Positions 1 to 8,773 of a stretch of DNA of 53,695 nucleotides are shown piece after piece. Within the stretch, counting starts at the first letter, position 1. The number at the start of each line of letters is the position of its first letter. The notes beneath the pieces are model-generated. The model was given only the letters and a program-made list of their open reading frames with translations. It ran no database searches and was not told the origin of the DNA. Origin of the DNA: Ignavibacteriota bacterium (lineage in GTDB: Bacteria; Bacteroidota; Ignavibacteria; UBA10030; UBA6906); NCBI GenBank assembly GCA_003158475.1, contig PMJR01000092.1, positions 4,175-57,869 on the forward strand, written 5' to 3'. The position numbers and the translations under genes were made by a program.

Positions 1-345
1 CTCTTCTGGGTCGGCGAAAACATGATGGACGTCAGCCTCTACATCCGGGACGCCCCCGTCCGGATGCTCCCGTTGCTCGGAGGGGACAAATCCGGGCATG
101 ACTGGCACTATCTTCTTTCGCAGTGGGGAGAAATGGATTCCGCCGGGACCCTTGCAGACTTCATGTATTACGGGGGAGTCATAACGTGCATCGGTGCGAT
201 CGCCACAGGCATCGTCCTGGCGGTCATGACATTCATGCAGTCGGGCCGCCCGGCCCCGGTGTTCCCTTCCGCACAGCCCTCTCTCGCTCCACGGGCGCAG
301 GAAGAACTCGACCAGCAGATCAGGAAGATCGAGGGACTCCCGTAG
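1..345 (+). CDS. C-terminal part of an integral membrane protein (gene starts before the window)
   Basis: The reading frame is open from base 1, so the ATG at 22 is probably internal and about 114 C-terminal residues are visible. One clear membrane segment (YYGGVITCIGAIATGIVLAV, about 57-76 counted from base 1) is followed by a Pro/Ala-rich tail ending in an acidic helix. A GHDWHYLL motif lies just before the membrane segment. The tail reminds me vaguely of M50-like membrane proteins seen in Bacteroidota, but no HExxH motif is in view, so I do not assign a function. It converges on the nucleotidyltransferase gene, and the 68 bases between them hold only a weak 5-bp hairpin. Confidence 0.6.
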   Translation, partial: LFWVGENMMDVSLYIRDAPVRMLPLLGGDKSGHDWHYLLSQWGEMDSAGTLADFMYYGGVITCIGAIATGIVLAVMTFMQSGRPAPVFPSAQPSLAPRAQEELDQQIRKIEGLP

Positions 346-413
346 GAAAGACGGACCTCAGTCACGGCTGAGATCGGTGTACTCGTTGACCCTGGTTCAA
401 ATCGGCGGGACTC

Positions 414-1160
414 TCAGGGGCGGGACACGCCATGAAGGAGGGCGCTCACGGAGCGGGCGGCATGCAGGTCCTCAGCGGTGTCGATCTCGATACATTGCAG
501 TTCGCCGACGTCCACGGCGCTCATCACCGCTCCTTCGACTATCGCCTGCTGGAATCCGGCTTCGTAGAACTGATTCACATTGTGTTCTCTGGTGATCATC
601 CTCTCCAGTATCCGGTAGAGTCCTCCCAGGAATTCCCCGCTCATCATTTCGATCCCTATCGATTCTCCGGCGGCGTCGCGCGGGGGAACGTCCTTGCCGA
701 TCCTGCGTATCTCCCCGCCGGGTGCAACCTGTATCTTTATTTCCTCATCGCCCAGTGTCTTTCCCCGGGTCATGGCGAGACAGTTCTCGTGACCGGCTCC
801 CGTCAGAAGCCCGATAATGCGCCGGTCGAACACGATGTCACTATCCAGGAGGACGACACCCTCGCCTCCCACGGCACGTTCGGTCAACCAGAGCGAGTAA
901 CTGTTGTTTGTCGTTTCGAAGCGATCGTTCCTCACGAACTCGACGTCCAGGGCGGGAAACGCGGTTCGGACGAAGCTGCGGATCTGATCCTCACGGTATC
1001 CCGTCACAATGACGATATCGCCGATGCCGTTCGCAATGAGGTTCTCGAGCGTCATGCCGAGTATCGTCCTGTCTCCCAGCTCCAGGAGACATTTGGGAAC
1101 GAGGTCGGTGAGGGGCCTGAGCCTGGACGATACCCCCGCTGCGAGAATGACCCCTTTCAT
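414..1160 (-). CDS. LicC-like sugar/alcohol-phosphate nucleotidyltransferase
   Basis: This 248-residue protein has the NTP_transferase fold: MKGVILAAGVSSRLRPLT at the start (nucleotide loop), VPKCLLEL, TNNSYSLW, and DSDIV for the metal site. The TNNSYSLW segment is typical of cytidylyltransferases such as LicC and of inositol-phosphate or phosphonate cytidylyltransferases, so the likely reaction is CTP plus a phosphorylated or phosphonylated alcohol giving a CDP-linked product. The start at 1160 is chosen because the family consensus begins there and the ATG overlaps the upstream stop (TGATG), implying translational coupling. It is the last gene of a trio with a CDP-alcohol phosphotransferase and a HisC-like enzyme. 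The exact substrate cannot be read from sequence. Confidence 0.85.
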   Translation of the reverse strand: MKGVILAAGVSSRLRPLTDLVPKCLLELGDRTILGMTLENLIANGIGDIVIVTGYREDQIRSFVRTAFPALDVEFVRNDRFETTNNSYSLWLTERAVGGEGVVLLDSDIVFDRRIIGLLTGAGHENCLAMTRGKTLGDEEIKIQVAPGGEIRRIGKDVPPRDAAGESIGIEMMSGEFLGGLYRILERMITREHNVNQFYEAGFQQAIVEGAVMSAVDVGELQCIEIDTAEDLHAARSVSALLHGVSRP

Positions 1161-2041
1161 CAACCCCCCTCGACCGCAAGGTGTCCGTTGCTCCACCGCT
1201 GCGCTAGCATCATGATGACCGCAAGCAGGTTCCCCGCACCGGCAATCCCCCAGAGGTAGATGTCGAGACGGCCGCAAAACGCGCACACGATAAGGAGCGT
1301 CCACTGCGTGGTCGGCCCGAGATATGTCCAGCAGTGCATGAGGACCCTGTTCGCCCGGACGTAGTCCGACGGATCGCCTGTCAGGGCCTGCGCAACAGTT
1401 CCTCTCTCTCCCGTCAGGCGCTGCTGGACCCGGGAGTAGATTAGGTACGTGCCGATGAGGAATTTCTCGAGCCCCTTTCCCTTCCGGAGGCGGAGCCCGT
1501 CATACTCTTCCCTGAGTGCCTGCTGTTCGTCCACAAGCACGCTCTTCCTGACACCGGTGGCGTCGAGAAACCTGTTCCTGTAGAAGTCCAGAAGACCCGA
1601 CTGGGCCGCATTGCTGAACCCTGCCGCGGCGGTCAGGACCCACATGAGGAACGGCCTGTCCGACGCGCTGGCGAAGCCGATCCCGATCCCCAGGTAGGCG
1701 GCGAGGCTGACCACATAATCCGCAACGCCGTCCAGAATCCTGCCGAGATGCGTCCCCGAGTGGTTCAGCCGGGCAAGCTGCCCGTCGCTGCAATCCACGA
1801 TATTGTAGAGGAGGAAGAACACCCCCCCCGCCGCGAGCGCCCCCGGAGTGCCAAGCGCGAGGCTCGCACCCCCCAGGACGCCGAACACCATCGAGAGAAA
1901 TGTGAGCTGGTTGGGAGTGACGCCGGTCCGGCAGATCAGTTTGACGAGCAGAAATGCAAGGGGTCGGTAGAACACCAGATCGAACAGCTCTTCGACGGCA
2001 ACCGACTTCAGTCCCTGTTTGTATTCCGCGAGGAGTCCCAT
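1160..2041 (-). CDS. CDP-alcohol phosphatidyltransferase family membrane enzyme
   Basis: The 293-residue protein carries the CDP-OH-P signature: D83, then D86-G87, A90-R91, G100, D104 and D108, in the expected D-G-x2-A-R-x8-G-x3-D-x3-D spacing. Hydrophobic segments follow at about 120-145 and 230-280. Enzymes of this family move a phospho-alcohol from a CDP carrier to an acceptor alcohol at the cytoplasmic membrane. The stretch at about 145-205 is a soluble insert, and the protein is longer than PgsA or PssA (about 180-240 residues). It lies 9 bases after the HisC-like gene and overlaps the nucleotidyltransferase start, so the three probably act in sequence. The donor and acceptor are unknown. 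Confidence 0.85.
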   Translation of the reverse strand: MGLLAEYKQGLKSVAVEELFDLVFYRPLAFLLVKLICRTGVTPNQLTFLSMVFGVLGGASLALGTPGALAAGGVFFLLYNIVDCSDGQLARLNHSGTHLGRILDGVADYVVSLAAYLGIGIGFASASDRPFLMWVLTAAAGFSNAAQSGLLDFYRNRFLDATGVRKSVLVDEQQALREEYDGLRLRKGKGLEKFLIGTYLIYSRVQQRLTGERGTVAQALTGDPSDYVRANRVLMHCWTYLGPTTQWTLLIVCAFCGRLDIYLWGIAGAGNLLAVIMMLAQRWSNGHLAVEGG

Positions 2042-2050
2042 GGGCCGCCC

Positions 2051-3079
2051 TCAGTCGTAATACGACGTTATCGCATCGATGAGCAGTCGGTTCTCTTCCT
2101 GCGTTCCGATGGTGATCCTGACATGAGAGTTCAGGAGCGCCTCGTCCATGAACTTGATGACCAGATTCCGTTTCTCGAGGTGGGCTTTCAGTCCCGCCTT
2201 CTGCGCCGGGGGGATCTCGGCGAGAATGAAATTTGCGTCAGAGCGGAACACCCGGAATCCGGGGAGTCGCCCCAGAGCGGCATAGTACCGTTCTTTGTCC
2301 TCGTTCATCTTCCCGGTGATCTCCCTGTAGTACTCGGGAGAGTCCAGTGCGGCGATCGCGAGCTCCTCCGAGAGACGGTTGTACCCAAGGTATCTGTCGC
2401 TGAATTTCGCGAGCGCGGTGAGATCCTTCCCCATCAGGGCGAAGCCGATCCGCACGCCTGCGAGCGCGTAGTACTTTGACATCGTGCGCACCACCAGGAG
2501 GTTCGGGTTCGCGTCGATGAGGCCTTTGACGTACCCCGTCGTCGTCCCGTGGACGTACGCCTCGTCGAGCACCACTACCGACTCCCTGAAATCGCCCAGT
2601 ATTGCTTCCAGGTCGGCCGGATGCAGGGTATTGCCGGTCGGGTTGTTCGGCGAGCTTATGAAGACGACCGCCGGCCGCTCGCGCGCATGCACTTCACGCA
2701 TCGCGGGAAGATCATACAGGAACCGGTCCTCACCGAGGGTCATGGGGAACTCCACGCTCAGACCGTCGACTTCGGAGGCAATCTTCTTGTAGTACCACCA
2801 GGAGTAGGCGGGGATCATGAGTTTCTTCCCCTTGGGGAGGTAGCACTGGATCGCCTGCTTGAGTATGTGTTCCGCCCCGTACCCGAGCAACACGCGGTCC
2901 TCCGCCACGCCGAAATCACGTGCGAGCCGATCGGAAAGGAGGCCTTTGATCCCCCTGTTGAACGACCTGTCGTACCAGCTGAGCCGCGAGAGGTCCGCCT
3001 TCCTCAGTATGTCGTAGCACGCCGGCGCCGGGCCGTAGTTGTTCTCGTTCCTGTCAAGGTATATCGTTTTCCGTGTCAT
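2051..3079 (-). CDS. HisC/CobD-like class I/II PLP-dependent aminotransferase or decarboxylase
   Basis: This 342-residue fold-type I PLP enzyme begins IYLDRNENNYGP, as HisC-family proteins do. Visible residues include SPNNPTG (about 143-149), D172 in LDEAYV, the PLP lysine K202 in TMSKYYALAG and R210. HisC itself makes histidinol phosphate, but no his gene is nearby. The neighbours are a nucleotidyltransferase and a CDP-alcohol transferase, which points to making an amino-alcohol phosphate or aminophosphonate. Relatives such as CobD-type enzymes decarboxylate phosphothreonine or phosphoserine, which would fit CDP-ethanolamine-like chemistry. That role is inference; the fold assignment is firm. 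Confidence 0.8.
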   Translation of the reverse strand: MTRKTIYLDRNENNYGPAPACYDILRKADLSRLSWYDRSFNRGIKGLLSDRLARDFGVAEDRVLLGYGAEHILKQAIQCYLPKGKKLMIPAYSWWYYKKIASEVDGLSVEFPMTLGEDRFLYDLPAMREVHARERPAVVFISSPNNPTGNTLHPADLEAILGDFRESVVVLDEAYVHGTTTGYVKGLIDANPNLLVVRTMSKYYALAGVRIGFALMGKDLTALAKFSDRYLGYNRLSEELAIAALDSPEYYREITGKMNEDKERYYAALGRLPGFRVFRSDANFILAEIPPAQKAGLKAHLEKRNLVIKFMDEALLNSHVRITIGTQEENRLLIDAITSYYD

Positions 3080-3095
3080 CGTGATTGGTCCGTTT

Positions 3096-4664
3096 TCATT
3101 TAGTGTTCATACCCCCTTCCCTTTTCGGTTCCTTGACCGGGGGCCATTCCTGGAGCTTGCCGGCCCCTTTATCCATGGGCATCGCGCGCCGCTCACGGGA
3201 GATGAATTCCGGATCTTCGGAGGCCAGATACGCCAGGCACGCTGCGAGGACGACATTGTTCTTCAGGTCGTCAAAGACGAGCTTGTCATACGTATCCCTG
3301 TTCGTGTGCCATGTGTACGAAAAGTAGTCCCAATTCAGCGATCCCAGGCCGAACCCGGGAGCCCCTGCGGCGTCGAAGGAAGCATGGTCGGTCCCTCCTC
3401 CCGCCGGCATTCCGGGGAAATCCACTTTGATATTTTGCGTGACTTGATTGGGGATGCGTGAGAGCCAGCGCCCCAAGTGCTCCGCCGCGTTCATCAGTCC
3501 CGCAGCGCTCATCGTCTGCACGCGCCCCGTGCCGTTGTCCTGGTTGAAGAGCGCCTGGAGGTGCTCGACGATCTCAGGGTGGTCTTTGACGAATGCGCGG
3601 GAACCGTTGAGTCCCTGCTCCTCGCTCCCCCAGTGACCGACCATGATCGTCCGGCGCGGCGCAGGATAGCACTTCTTTAATACGCGCATCGCCTCCATCA
3701 TGACGAGCGTCCCGGTCCCGTTGTCGGTCGCACCGGAGGAGGCGTCCCACGAATCCAAATGTGCCGAGAGCATGACAAATTCACCCGGCTTCTCCCCCCC
3801 CCGCATGGTGCCGACGGTGTTGTATGTCGGCACCGGGTCGACGCTGTTCGACACGGCCTCGATGCGGACTTCCGGGTTGTCCCCGTATTCAGCGAGCCGG
3901 AAGAGGAGGTTGTAGTCTTCAAGGCTCAATGCGACGGCCGGGATCTTCGTCGCCCGCGTGTCGAACACACGATAGGAACCCCATCCCGTGGACCAGAGGG
4001 ACGTGATCACACCCATAGCTCCGGCCTCTTCCAGGACGAGCGGGAGTGAATCGGCTTTCACCGCCGAGGCCGCCAGACGGTGTTCCCAGTTTCCCCTGAT
4101 CTTTTCACGGAGGGCCTTCAGGCTGTCGAATGACTCCTTCGTGCCGAACTCCTCCCAGTTCTTGTCGGGGCGTCCCGTCGGCTGGGGCTGCGAGACGAGA
4201 ACGAACCTTCCGCGGACCGAGGGGAGCCATTTCTGAAATGACGCGGAATCCGGTGCATCAACCAGAACGATCAGGCGCGCGGTGACGCCCCCTTTGCGAG
4301 TCCCGGGGCTGAACGCGAGCATTGTCCCTTCGAGCGTCCGCACGCGCGGGGAGAGGAGGTCGATGTGTGTGGTCCCGCGCTCCCAGCCCCGCCAGCTGCC
4401 GAACTGCTGGTTCACGGCCTCGATCCCCCACTTCCTGTACTTCGCCACGGCCCAGTTATGGGCTTTCATCATCCCGGGAGAGCCGACCAGGCGCGGGCCG
4501 ATGACATCGAAGAGCTCATGTGCCAGGGAGGGCAATTGCGTCGAATCCATCGCCTCCGTCCAGATCTTCCGTACGACCGGATCGTCTGACGGGAACGTCT
4601 GCGAGACCGCTATCGAACAGCAGGCAACCACAAGGAGGGCGAAAACGCCCCATCGTCGGTCCAT
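3096..4664 (-). CDS. Secreted M28-family zinc aminopeptidase
   Basis: The 522-residue protein starts with a signal peptide (MDRRW, a hydrophobic run, then AVSQ near residue 21). I prefer this ATG at 4664 to one 60 bases upstream because the signal peptide begins here. The di-zinc site of M28 peptidases is visible: H302 and D304 in SAHLDSWD, D314 in GATDNGTG, the E348/E349 pair in GSEEQG, a QDNGTG aspartate and a final H in GGGTDHASF. Residues about 125-260 form a PA-like insert, as in glutamate carboxypeptidase and PGCP relatives. It should remove N-terminal residues from peptides outside the cytoplasm. It is followed 16 bases later by the HisC-like gene. Confidence 0.9.
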   Translation of the reverse strand: MDRRWGVFALLVVACCSIAVSQTFPSDDPVVRKIWTEAMDSTQLPSLAHELFDVIGPRLVGSPGMMKAHNWAVAKYRKWGIEAVNQQFGSWRGWERGTTHIDLLSPRVRTLEGTMLAFSPGTRKGGVTARLIVLVDAPDSASFQKWLPSVRGRFVLVSQPQPTGRPDKNWEEFGTKESFDSLKALREKIRGNWEHRLAASAVKADSLPLVLEEAGAMGVITSLWSTGWGSYRVFDTRATKIPAVALSLEDYNLLFRLAEYGDNPEVRIEAVSNSVDPVPTYNTVGTMRGGEKPGEFVMLSAHLDSWDASSGATDNGTGTLVMMEAMRVLKKCYPAPRRTIMVGHWGSEEQGLNGSRAFVKDHPEIVEHLQALFNQDNGTGRVQTMSAAGLMNAAEHLGRWLSRIPNQVTQNIKVDFPGMPAGGGTDHASFDAAGAPGFGLGSLNWDYFSYTWHTNRDTYDKLVFDDLKNNVVLAACLAYLASEDPEFISRERRAMPMDKGAGKLQEWPPVKEPKREGGMNTK

Positions 4665-4739
4665 TGATTGATCCGTCAGGGTATCTGTGGAAGGAGAACA
4701 CATGCAGATGAAAGAAGAAAACAAAATACGGCCACAAAG

Positions 4740-5384
4740 TCAACGGGTTTTGAGCTCTCTGATCCCTTCCAGGACCTCCTCCCTCGGAAGATTTCCCGAT
4801 CGGAGATCCCCGTCCGATTTCATCAGAAGCCGGCTGTAAAACTGCAGTCCCTCCGGCGCGAAATCGGGCGTTGCAGCGAGTATGTCGAAGAGCACGTTTT
4901 CAGCCCTGTCGAAGTGACCTCTCCTTTCATGGTAGGACATGACCTTCACCAGGAGTTCAGGCGGGAGCGCACATCCCTCGAGTCCTGCCAGGAGCGCATC
5001 AACATGGTCCGTGTGGTCCGGGGCCAGGGACTTTCCCTCAGGCAACCACGCGCCGATCAGCAGCTCGAGCGACTTCAGATTGAGAATGTCGGCTTCATCC
5101 TCTTCCCCCATAGTCGAACGTATTTCCGCCTCTTCCTCCAGCAGGAGTCCCAGTATATATGCTTTGGGGATCGCCAGCGACGGGTCGGTGCCGAGGAGCA
5201 CCATGAGCTGGGCGGGACTGAACTGACGGATGAGCGTATGATCGATGCCGAGGAGCGTCCTGCTTGTGGCCTGGATCTCCAGCAGGGCGCGGGGGAAATC
5301 TTTCTGGTTCTTCAGGAAGAGGATCCTGGCCAGCATCCCCGCGAGCATGCTGACCATCCGCATGAAGTAGTCCTGCTCGATCAT
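4740..5384 (-). CDS. DUF6483-like helical protein of unknown function
   Basis: The 214-residue product starts MIEQDYFMRMV, which I recognise as the opening of a DUF6483-type family found in many Bacteria. It is nearly all alpha-helical and rich in Leu and Glu, with helix pairs at about 45-110 and 125-205 reminiscent of TPR-like solenoids. There is no signal peptide and no catalytic motif. The start at 5384 is chosen from the family N terminus; the longer upstream reading is Pro/Arg-rich and unlikely to be translated. It sits 19 bases after the 6-phosphogluconolactonase gene and is probably its co-transcribed third member. The function is not known. Confidence 0.7.
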   Translation of the reverse strand: MIEQDYFMRMVSMLAGMLARILFLKNQKDFPRALLEIQATSRTLLGIDHTLIRQFSPAQLMVLLGTDPSLAIPKAYILGLLLEEEAEIRSTMGEEDEADILNLKSLELLIGAWLPEGKSLAPDHTDHVDALLAGLEGCALPPELLVKVMSYHERRGHFDRAENVLFDILAATPDFAPEGLQFYSRLLMKSDGDLRSGNLPREEVLEGIRELKTR

Positions 5385-5403
5385 GGGCGTGTCCTCGGGC
5401 GAT

Positions 5404-6159
5404 TCATACCGTATCACTTCCCGTCCCCGGCTGAACGGACGCACCCGATTCGCAGTCCAGCATCCAGTGGGGGGTGGAATCAGCAGGATTGACAAGTGTC
5501 GCAGGGGTGTCCGCTGCCGGGCCGGGGGATCCCAGAACCCGGCGGACAATATCATTTTTCCTCGCTCCGGAGACGAGGAACAGGACCTCCCTCGCGCTGT
5601 TTATGACGGGGAGTGTCACGGTCACACGCCAGGCAGAGAGCCGGGAGACATAGACCGCACAGACGGTTTTCTCGCTTTCCCCGAGGGCATCCGTGTCGGG
5701 AAACAGCGATGCCGTGTGGCCATCTTCACCGAGACCGAGAAGAACGAGGTCAAATCTCCCTCCGGAAAAGGAGAGAGCACGTTCAAGATCGGCGGCATAT
5801 TCCGCCGCCGCAACATCGGGAGGTCTCTCCCCGCGAATCCGGTGTACGTTCCCCGCCGGCAAGGGAATACGGCATATGAGCTCATGACGCACCATACCGT
5901 AGTTGCTCCCCGGATCGTCCGGTGGGACCATCCTCTCATCGCCGAAGCAAAGATGTATCCGGCTCCAATCGGGCGCTTCCCCCACCGGCAGAACAGCGAG
6001 CCTCCGGTACAGGCCGCGCGGGGTCTCCCCTCCGGACAGCGCCAGCGTGCAGGCACCTCTGTCGCGGATCGCCCGGCGGGCGATTCCGAGGACCTCGCGT
6101 TCCGCCGCGGATTCCATCTCGCCCGTTGACTCATATATGTCGATGCGCGGCCGCTTCAC
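5404..6159 (-). CDS. pgl: 6-phosphogluconolactonase
   Basis: The 251-residue protein has the family hallmarks [34 protein letters not shown], and [14 protein letters not shown] with the catalytic region around GEDGHTAS. It hydrolyses 6-phosphogluconolactone to 6-phosphogluconate in the oxidative pentose phosphate pathway. I choose a GTG start at 6159 because it makes a 4-base GTGA overlap with the end of zwf and gives the normal N terminus ([11 protein letters not shown]); the longer reading lies entirely inside zwf. The direct zwf partner makes the assignment secure. There is no gnd in the window, so the product may instead enter an Entner-Doudoroff route. Confidence 0.93.
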   Translation of the reverse strand: MKRPRIDIYESTGEMESAAEREVLGIARRAIRDRGACTLALSGGETPRGLYRRLAVLPVGEAPDWSRIHLCFGDERMVPPDDPGSNYGMVRHELICRIPLPAGNVHRIRGERPPDVAAAEYAADLERALSFSGGRFDLVLLGLGEDGHTASLFPDTDALGESEKTVCAVYVSRLSAWRVTVTLPVINSAREVLFLVSGARKNDIVRRVLGSPGPAADTPATLVNPADSTPHWMLDCESGASVQPGTGSDTV

Positions 6160-7649
6160 TTTTGCGGCTTTGCAGGAGGAAGTGAAGGACCCGGGTGAGG
6201 AGAGCAGTCGTGCCTCCACCACCGTCCCTCATGCGCGAGCAGCGAGTCTCCCCCTTCCGGCCCCCAGCTCCCCCCGGCGTACGTTTCAAGCAGAGGACCG
6301 TCACCGCTCTCCCAGCTTCTCCTCACACCGTCGATAAATCGCCATGCGAGTTCGATTTCATCCCCCCGGGCAAAAAGGGACGCGTCTCCCTGAAGGGCGT
6401 CGAGGAGCAGGCGCTCATACGCCTCCGGGATCGCATTGTTGCCGAACGAATCCCTGTAATGGAATTCCATGTCGACCGGGCGCGTGTGCATCCCCTGGTC
6501 AGGGACCTTCGCCATGAAGCGGAGGTGCATCCCTTCGTCCGGCTGTATGCAGATGCTCAGGTGGTTCGTGAAAAGCTCCGTGACGCCGGCCTGGAGGTCG
6601 AATATCTGCGTCGGGGGACGCCGGAACTGGATGATGATTTCCGAACTCTTTTCACTTAGTTTCTTCCCGGAGCGAAGGTAGAACGGCACGCCCTGCCAGC
6701 GCCAGTTGTCGATATAGAGCTGGAGCGCCGCATATGTTTCTGTCACGGAACGGGGATCCACCCCCTCCTCGGTGGTGTAGCCCCCGTACTGGCCCCGGAC
6801 GGTATACCGGTGGGAGTATTCGGTCGGAATTTCGCGGAGCGCGGTAAGCACCTTCACTTTCTCGTTCCGGAGCGAGTCTGCATCCACGACGGCCGGGGGT
6901 TCCATCGCGACCAGCGTAAGAAGCTGGAGGAGATGGTTCTGAAACATGTCCCTGAGCACGCCGGCGGTCTCGTAGTAGCCCGCCCGGCGTTCCACGCCCA
7001 CCGTTTCGGCGACGGTGATCTGGACATGGTCGACATGGTTCCTGTTCCAGAGAGGCTCAAAAATCGCATTGCCGAACCGGAGCATGAGGACATTCTGGAC
7101 GGTTTCCTTGCCCAGGTAATGATCGATCCGGAATATCTGGTCCTCATGGAGCAGCTGGTGGAGCTCATCGTTGAGCGCACGCGCAGTCTCAAGGTCGCGC
7201 CCGAACGGTTTCTCGACGATGATACGTTTGTAGGGTCCCCCCTTTGTCTCGGCAATCAGGTCTGCCGCCGCAAGTCGTGCAATGACGACAGGGTAGAAAC
7301 CGGGAGCGGTCGCAAGATAGTAGAGGCAATTGACGGGGGTGCCCCCGGGGCTGATTTTCCGGGCGAGGTCTGCGTACGAGGAAGGGTTCTCGAGGTCCCC
7401 CGGCTGGTAGGAAAGGGACCCGGCGAATTCTCCCCACGCCTGTGCGTCGTATTCTGCCGGTGCGGACGCCCGGACTGCATCATTCAGCTTCGCCCGGAAA
7501 GCATCGTCGGTGATCGGTGTCCGGGAGAACCCGATGATACGCGTGAGAGGGGGGAGCCGCTTCTTCCTGAAATTGTTGTAAAGGGCGGGAATGAGTTTTC
7601 TTGTCGTCAGATCACCCGATCCTCCAAATATGACGATCACAGTCTCCAT
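6156..7649 (-). CDS. zwf: Glucose-6-phosphate 1-dehydrogenase
   Basis: The 497-residue protein has the NADP-binding start [21 protein letters not shown], the active-site block [13 protein letters not shown] with the catalytic His pair region, and the EKPFGRD motif. It oxidises glucose-6-phosphate to the lactone that the overlapping pgl gene product hydrolyses. The start is placed at METVIVIF by family alignment; about 67 further codons are open upstream but are Pro/Cys-rich and lie in the divergent promoter region. It is the first gene of zwf-pgl-DUF6483. The divergent neighbour starts about 214 bases away at 7863. Confidence 0.95.
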   Translation of the reverse strand: METVIVIFGGSGDLTTRKLIPALYNNFRKKRLPPLTRIIGFSRTPITDDAFRAKLNDAVRASAPAEYDAQAWGEFAGSLSYQPGDLENPSSYADLARKISPGGTPVNCLYYLATAPGFYPVVIARLAAADLIAETKGGPYKRIIVEKPFGRDLETARALNDELHQLLHEDQIFRIDHYLGKETVQNVLMLRFGNAIFEPLWNRNHVDHVQITVAETVGVERRAGYYETAGVLRDMFQNHLLQLLTLVAMEPPAVVDADSLRNEKVKVLTALREIPTEYSHRYTVRGQYGGYTTEEGVDPRSVTETYAALQLYIDNWRWQGVPFYLRSGKKLSEKSSEIIIQFRRPPTQIFDLQAGVTELFTNHLSICIQPDEGMHLRFMAKVPDQGMHTRPVDMEFHYRDSFGNNAIPEAYERLLLDALQGDASLFARGDEIELAWRFIDGVRRSWESGDGPLLETYAGGSWGPEGGDSLLAHEGRWWRHDCSPHPGPSLPPAKPQK

Positions 7650-7862
7650 GCCGGCTCTCGGGGGATGATGGATGAACGGGGAAACAGTCCCCTCAGTGAA
7701 GGGGGGACCGTCGCACAGTGTCAAAAGGAATGAAACGGAGCAGGAAAAGTCAACCGGGTGTTGCGATTGACGATGCGGGTCGCTATTTTTGAAGCGTTTC
7801 GGCGGAGGCTCCGCAGTCACAAAGTTCAAACCCCATCCACCCCCACCCACAGGAGCACTTTC

Positions 7863-8657
7863 ATGAAGAAATGTATCGTTGTACTCATGCTGGTCGCAGC
7901 CTTCCTGGCAGCGCAGATTCAGCCTGTCGCGATGGCGCAGGACAAGCCGGACAAGACGGAGACCAAGTCCAAGGCGGAGAAGGCCAAGGAAAAGGCAGAG
8001 GCCAAGGCGAAGAAGACAAAGGAAAAGGCTGAGTCCAAGGCGGAAAAGACAAAGGAGAAGGCGGAGGCCACGGCAAAGACGACCAAGGAAAAGGGAGAGG
8101 CCAAGGCCACGAAGACCTTGAAGGAGTCAAAGGCGAAGATGGCCAAGGAAAAGGAAGGCGCGACGCACAGGGTGAAGTCCGCCACGAAATCGAACGAAAA
8201 AGCGGGTGCCAAGGCGGAATCCGGGGCCAAGGAGACCAAAGAGTCCGGCAAAACGACGATGAAGGAGAAGATAAAGGCGGCGGCGGCCAAGTATAAAGGA
8301 GCCGGATCTTCAACAACGACCGGGACGACGGAGGCCGCCGCGAAAGAGGGTGCCGAGGCAAAGGAGAAATCATCGGCGAAGGCGACCAAAACCGCACCGG
8401 AAGCGAAAGAAATGGGAAAGGAAGCCAAGGACGAGGCGGTGGGGAAGACAGCCGATGGAAAGACCGTCTTCGAAGGGGCCAAGAACGGACATTACTACCT
8501 CAACGAGAAGGGGGACAAGACGTACGTGAAGGACTTCGTCGGGGCAAAGATCGTCGGCCAGACGAAAAAGGGGCAGAATATCTACGAAGGGCCGCGCGGC
8601 GGGCACTTCTACTACACGGAGAGCGGGAACAAGGAGTACGTGAAGAAAGAGAAGTAG
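7863..8657 (+). CDS. Secreted Lys/Glu/Ala-rich protein with two PBCV basic-adaptor-like repeats
   Basis: The 264-residue protein has a signal peptide ([14 protein letters not shown] to about AMA-Q26). A long charged low-complexity region built of K-A-E-K units follows (about 30-115), predicted as a single helix, then a Thr/Ala/Lys linker. The last 70 residues hold two 28-residue repeats of the form G-K/Q-x-V/I-(F/Y)-E-G-x3-G-H-(Y/F)-Y-x4-G-(D/N)-K-x-Y-V, joined by [10 protein letters not shown]. This resembles the PBCV-specific basic adaptor domain, which is proposed to anchor proteins to polymers or surfaces. A shorter paralogue is at 38954-39319. An AGGAG ribosome site lies at 7851-7855. 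The biological role is unknown; extracytoplasmic location is likely. Confidence 0.8.
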   Translation: MKKCIVVLMLVAAFLAAQIQPVAMAQDKPDKTETKSKAEKAKEKAEAKAKKTKEKAESKAEKTKEKAEATAKTTKEKGEAKATKTLKESKAKMAKEKEGATHRVKSATKSNEKAGAKAESGAKETKESGKTTMKEKIKAAAAKYKGAGSSTTTGTTEAAAKEGAEAKEKSSAKATKTAPEAKEMGKEAKDEAVGKTADGKTVFEGAKNGHYYLNEKGDKTYVKDFVGAKIVGQTKKGQNIYEGPRGGHFYYTESGNKEYVKKEK

Positions 8658-8690
8658 GACGCCATACCCTCTCTCTTGTGTGTTTCATAC

Positions 8691-8728
8691 CGGGCCACAG
8701 CGCGGCAAGAAAACCGCGTTGTGGCCCG
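8691..8728. terminator. Long hairpin between convergent genes
   Basis: A 15-bp stem (8691-8705 with 8714-8728, one G-T wobble) encloses an 8-base A-rich loop. It sits between the stop at 8657 (+) and the stop at 8774 (-). No T-run follows on either strand, so it may act as a bidirectional transcript end or an RNA-stabilising structure. Confidence 0.6.
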
Positions 8729-8773
8729 GGCGCATTGTGGAGGTCAGTCCATGGCGTGTCGCAGAGGCGCCAT

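Noticed and set aside
380-405. GGTTCAAATC resembling a tRNA T-loop
   Set aside because: No acceptor, D or anticodon stem can be built around it in the short gap between two genes.
7767-7789. TTGACG and TATTTT as a promoter for the Lys-rich gene
   Set aside because: The spacer is only 11 bases, too short for a sigma-70 promoter.
7885-8482. Ser/Pro- and Ala/Phe-rich minus-strand frames opposite the Lys-rich gene
   Set aside because: They are the reverse reading of K-A-E-K repeats; the plus strand has a signal peptide, ribosome site and conserved repeats.
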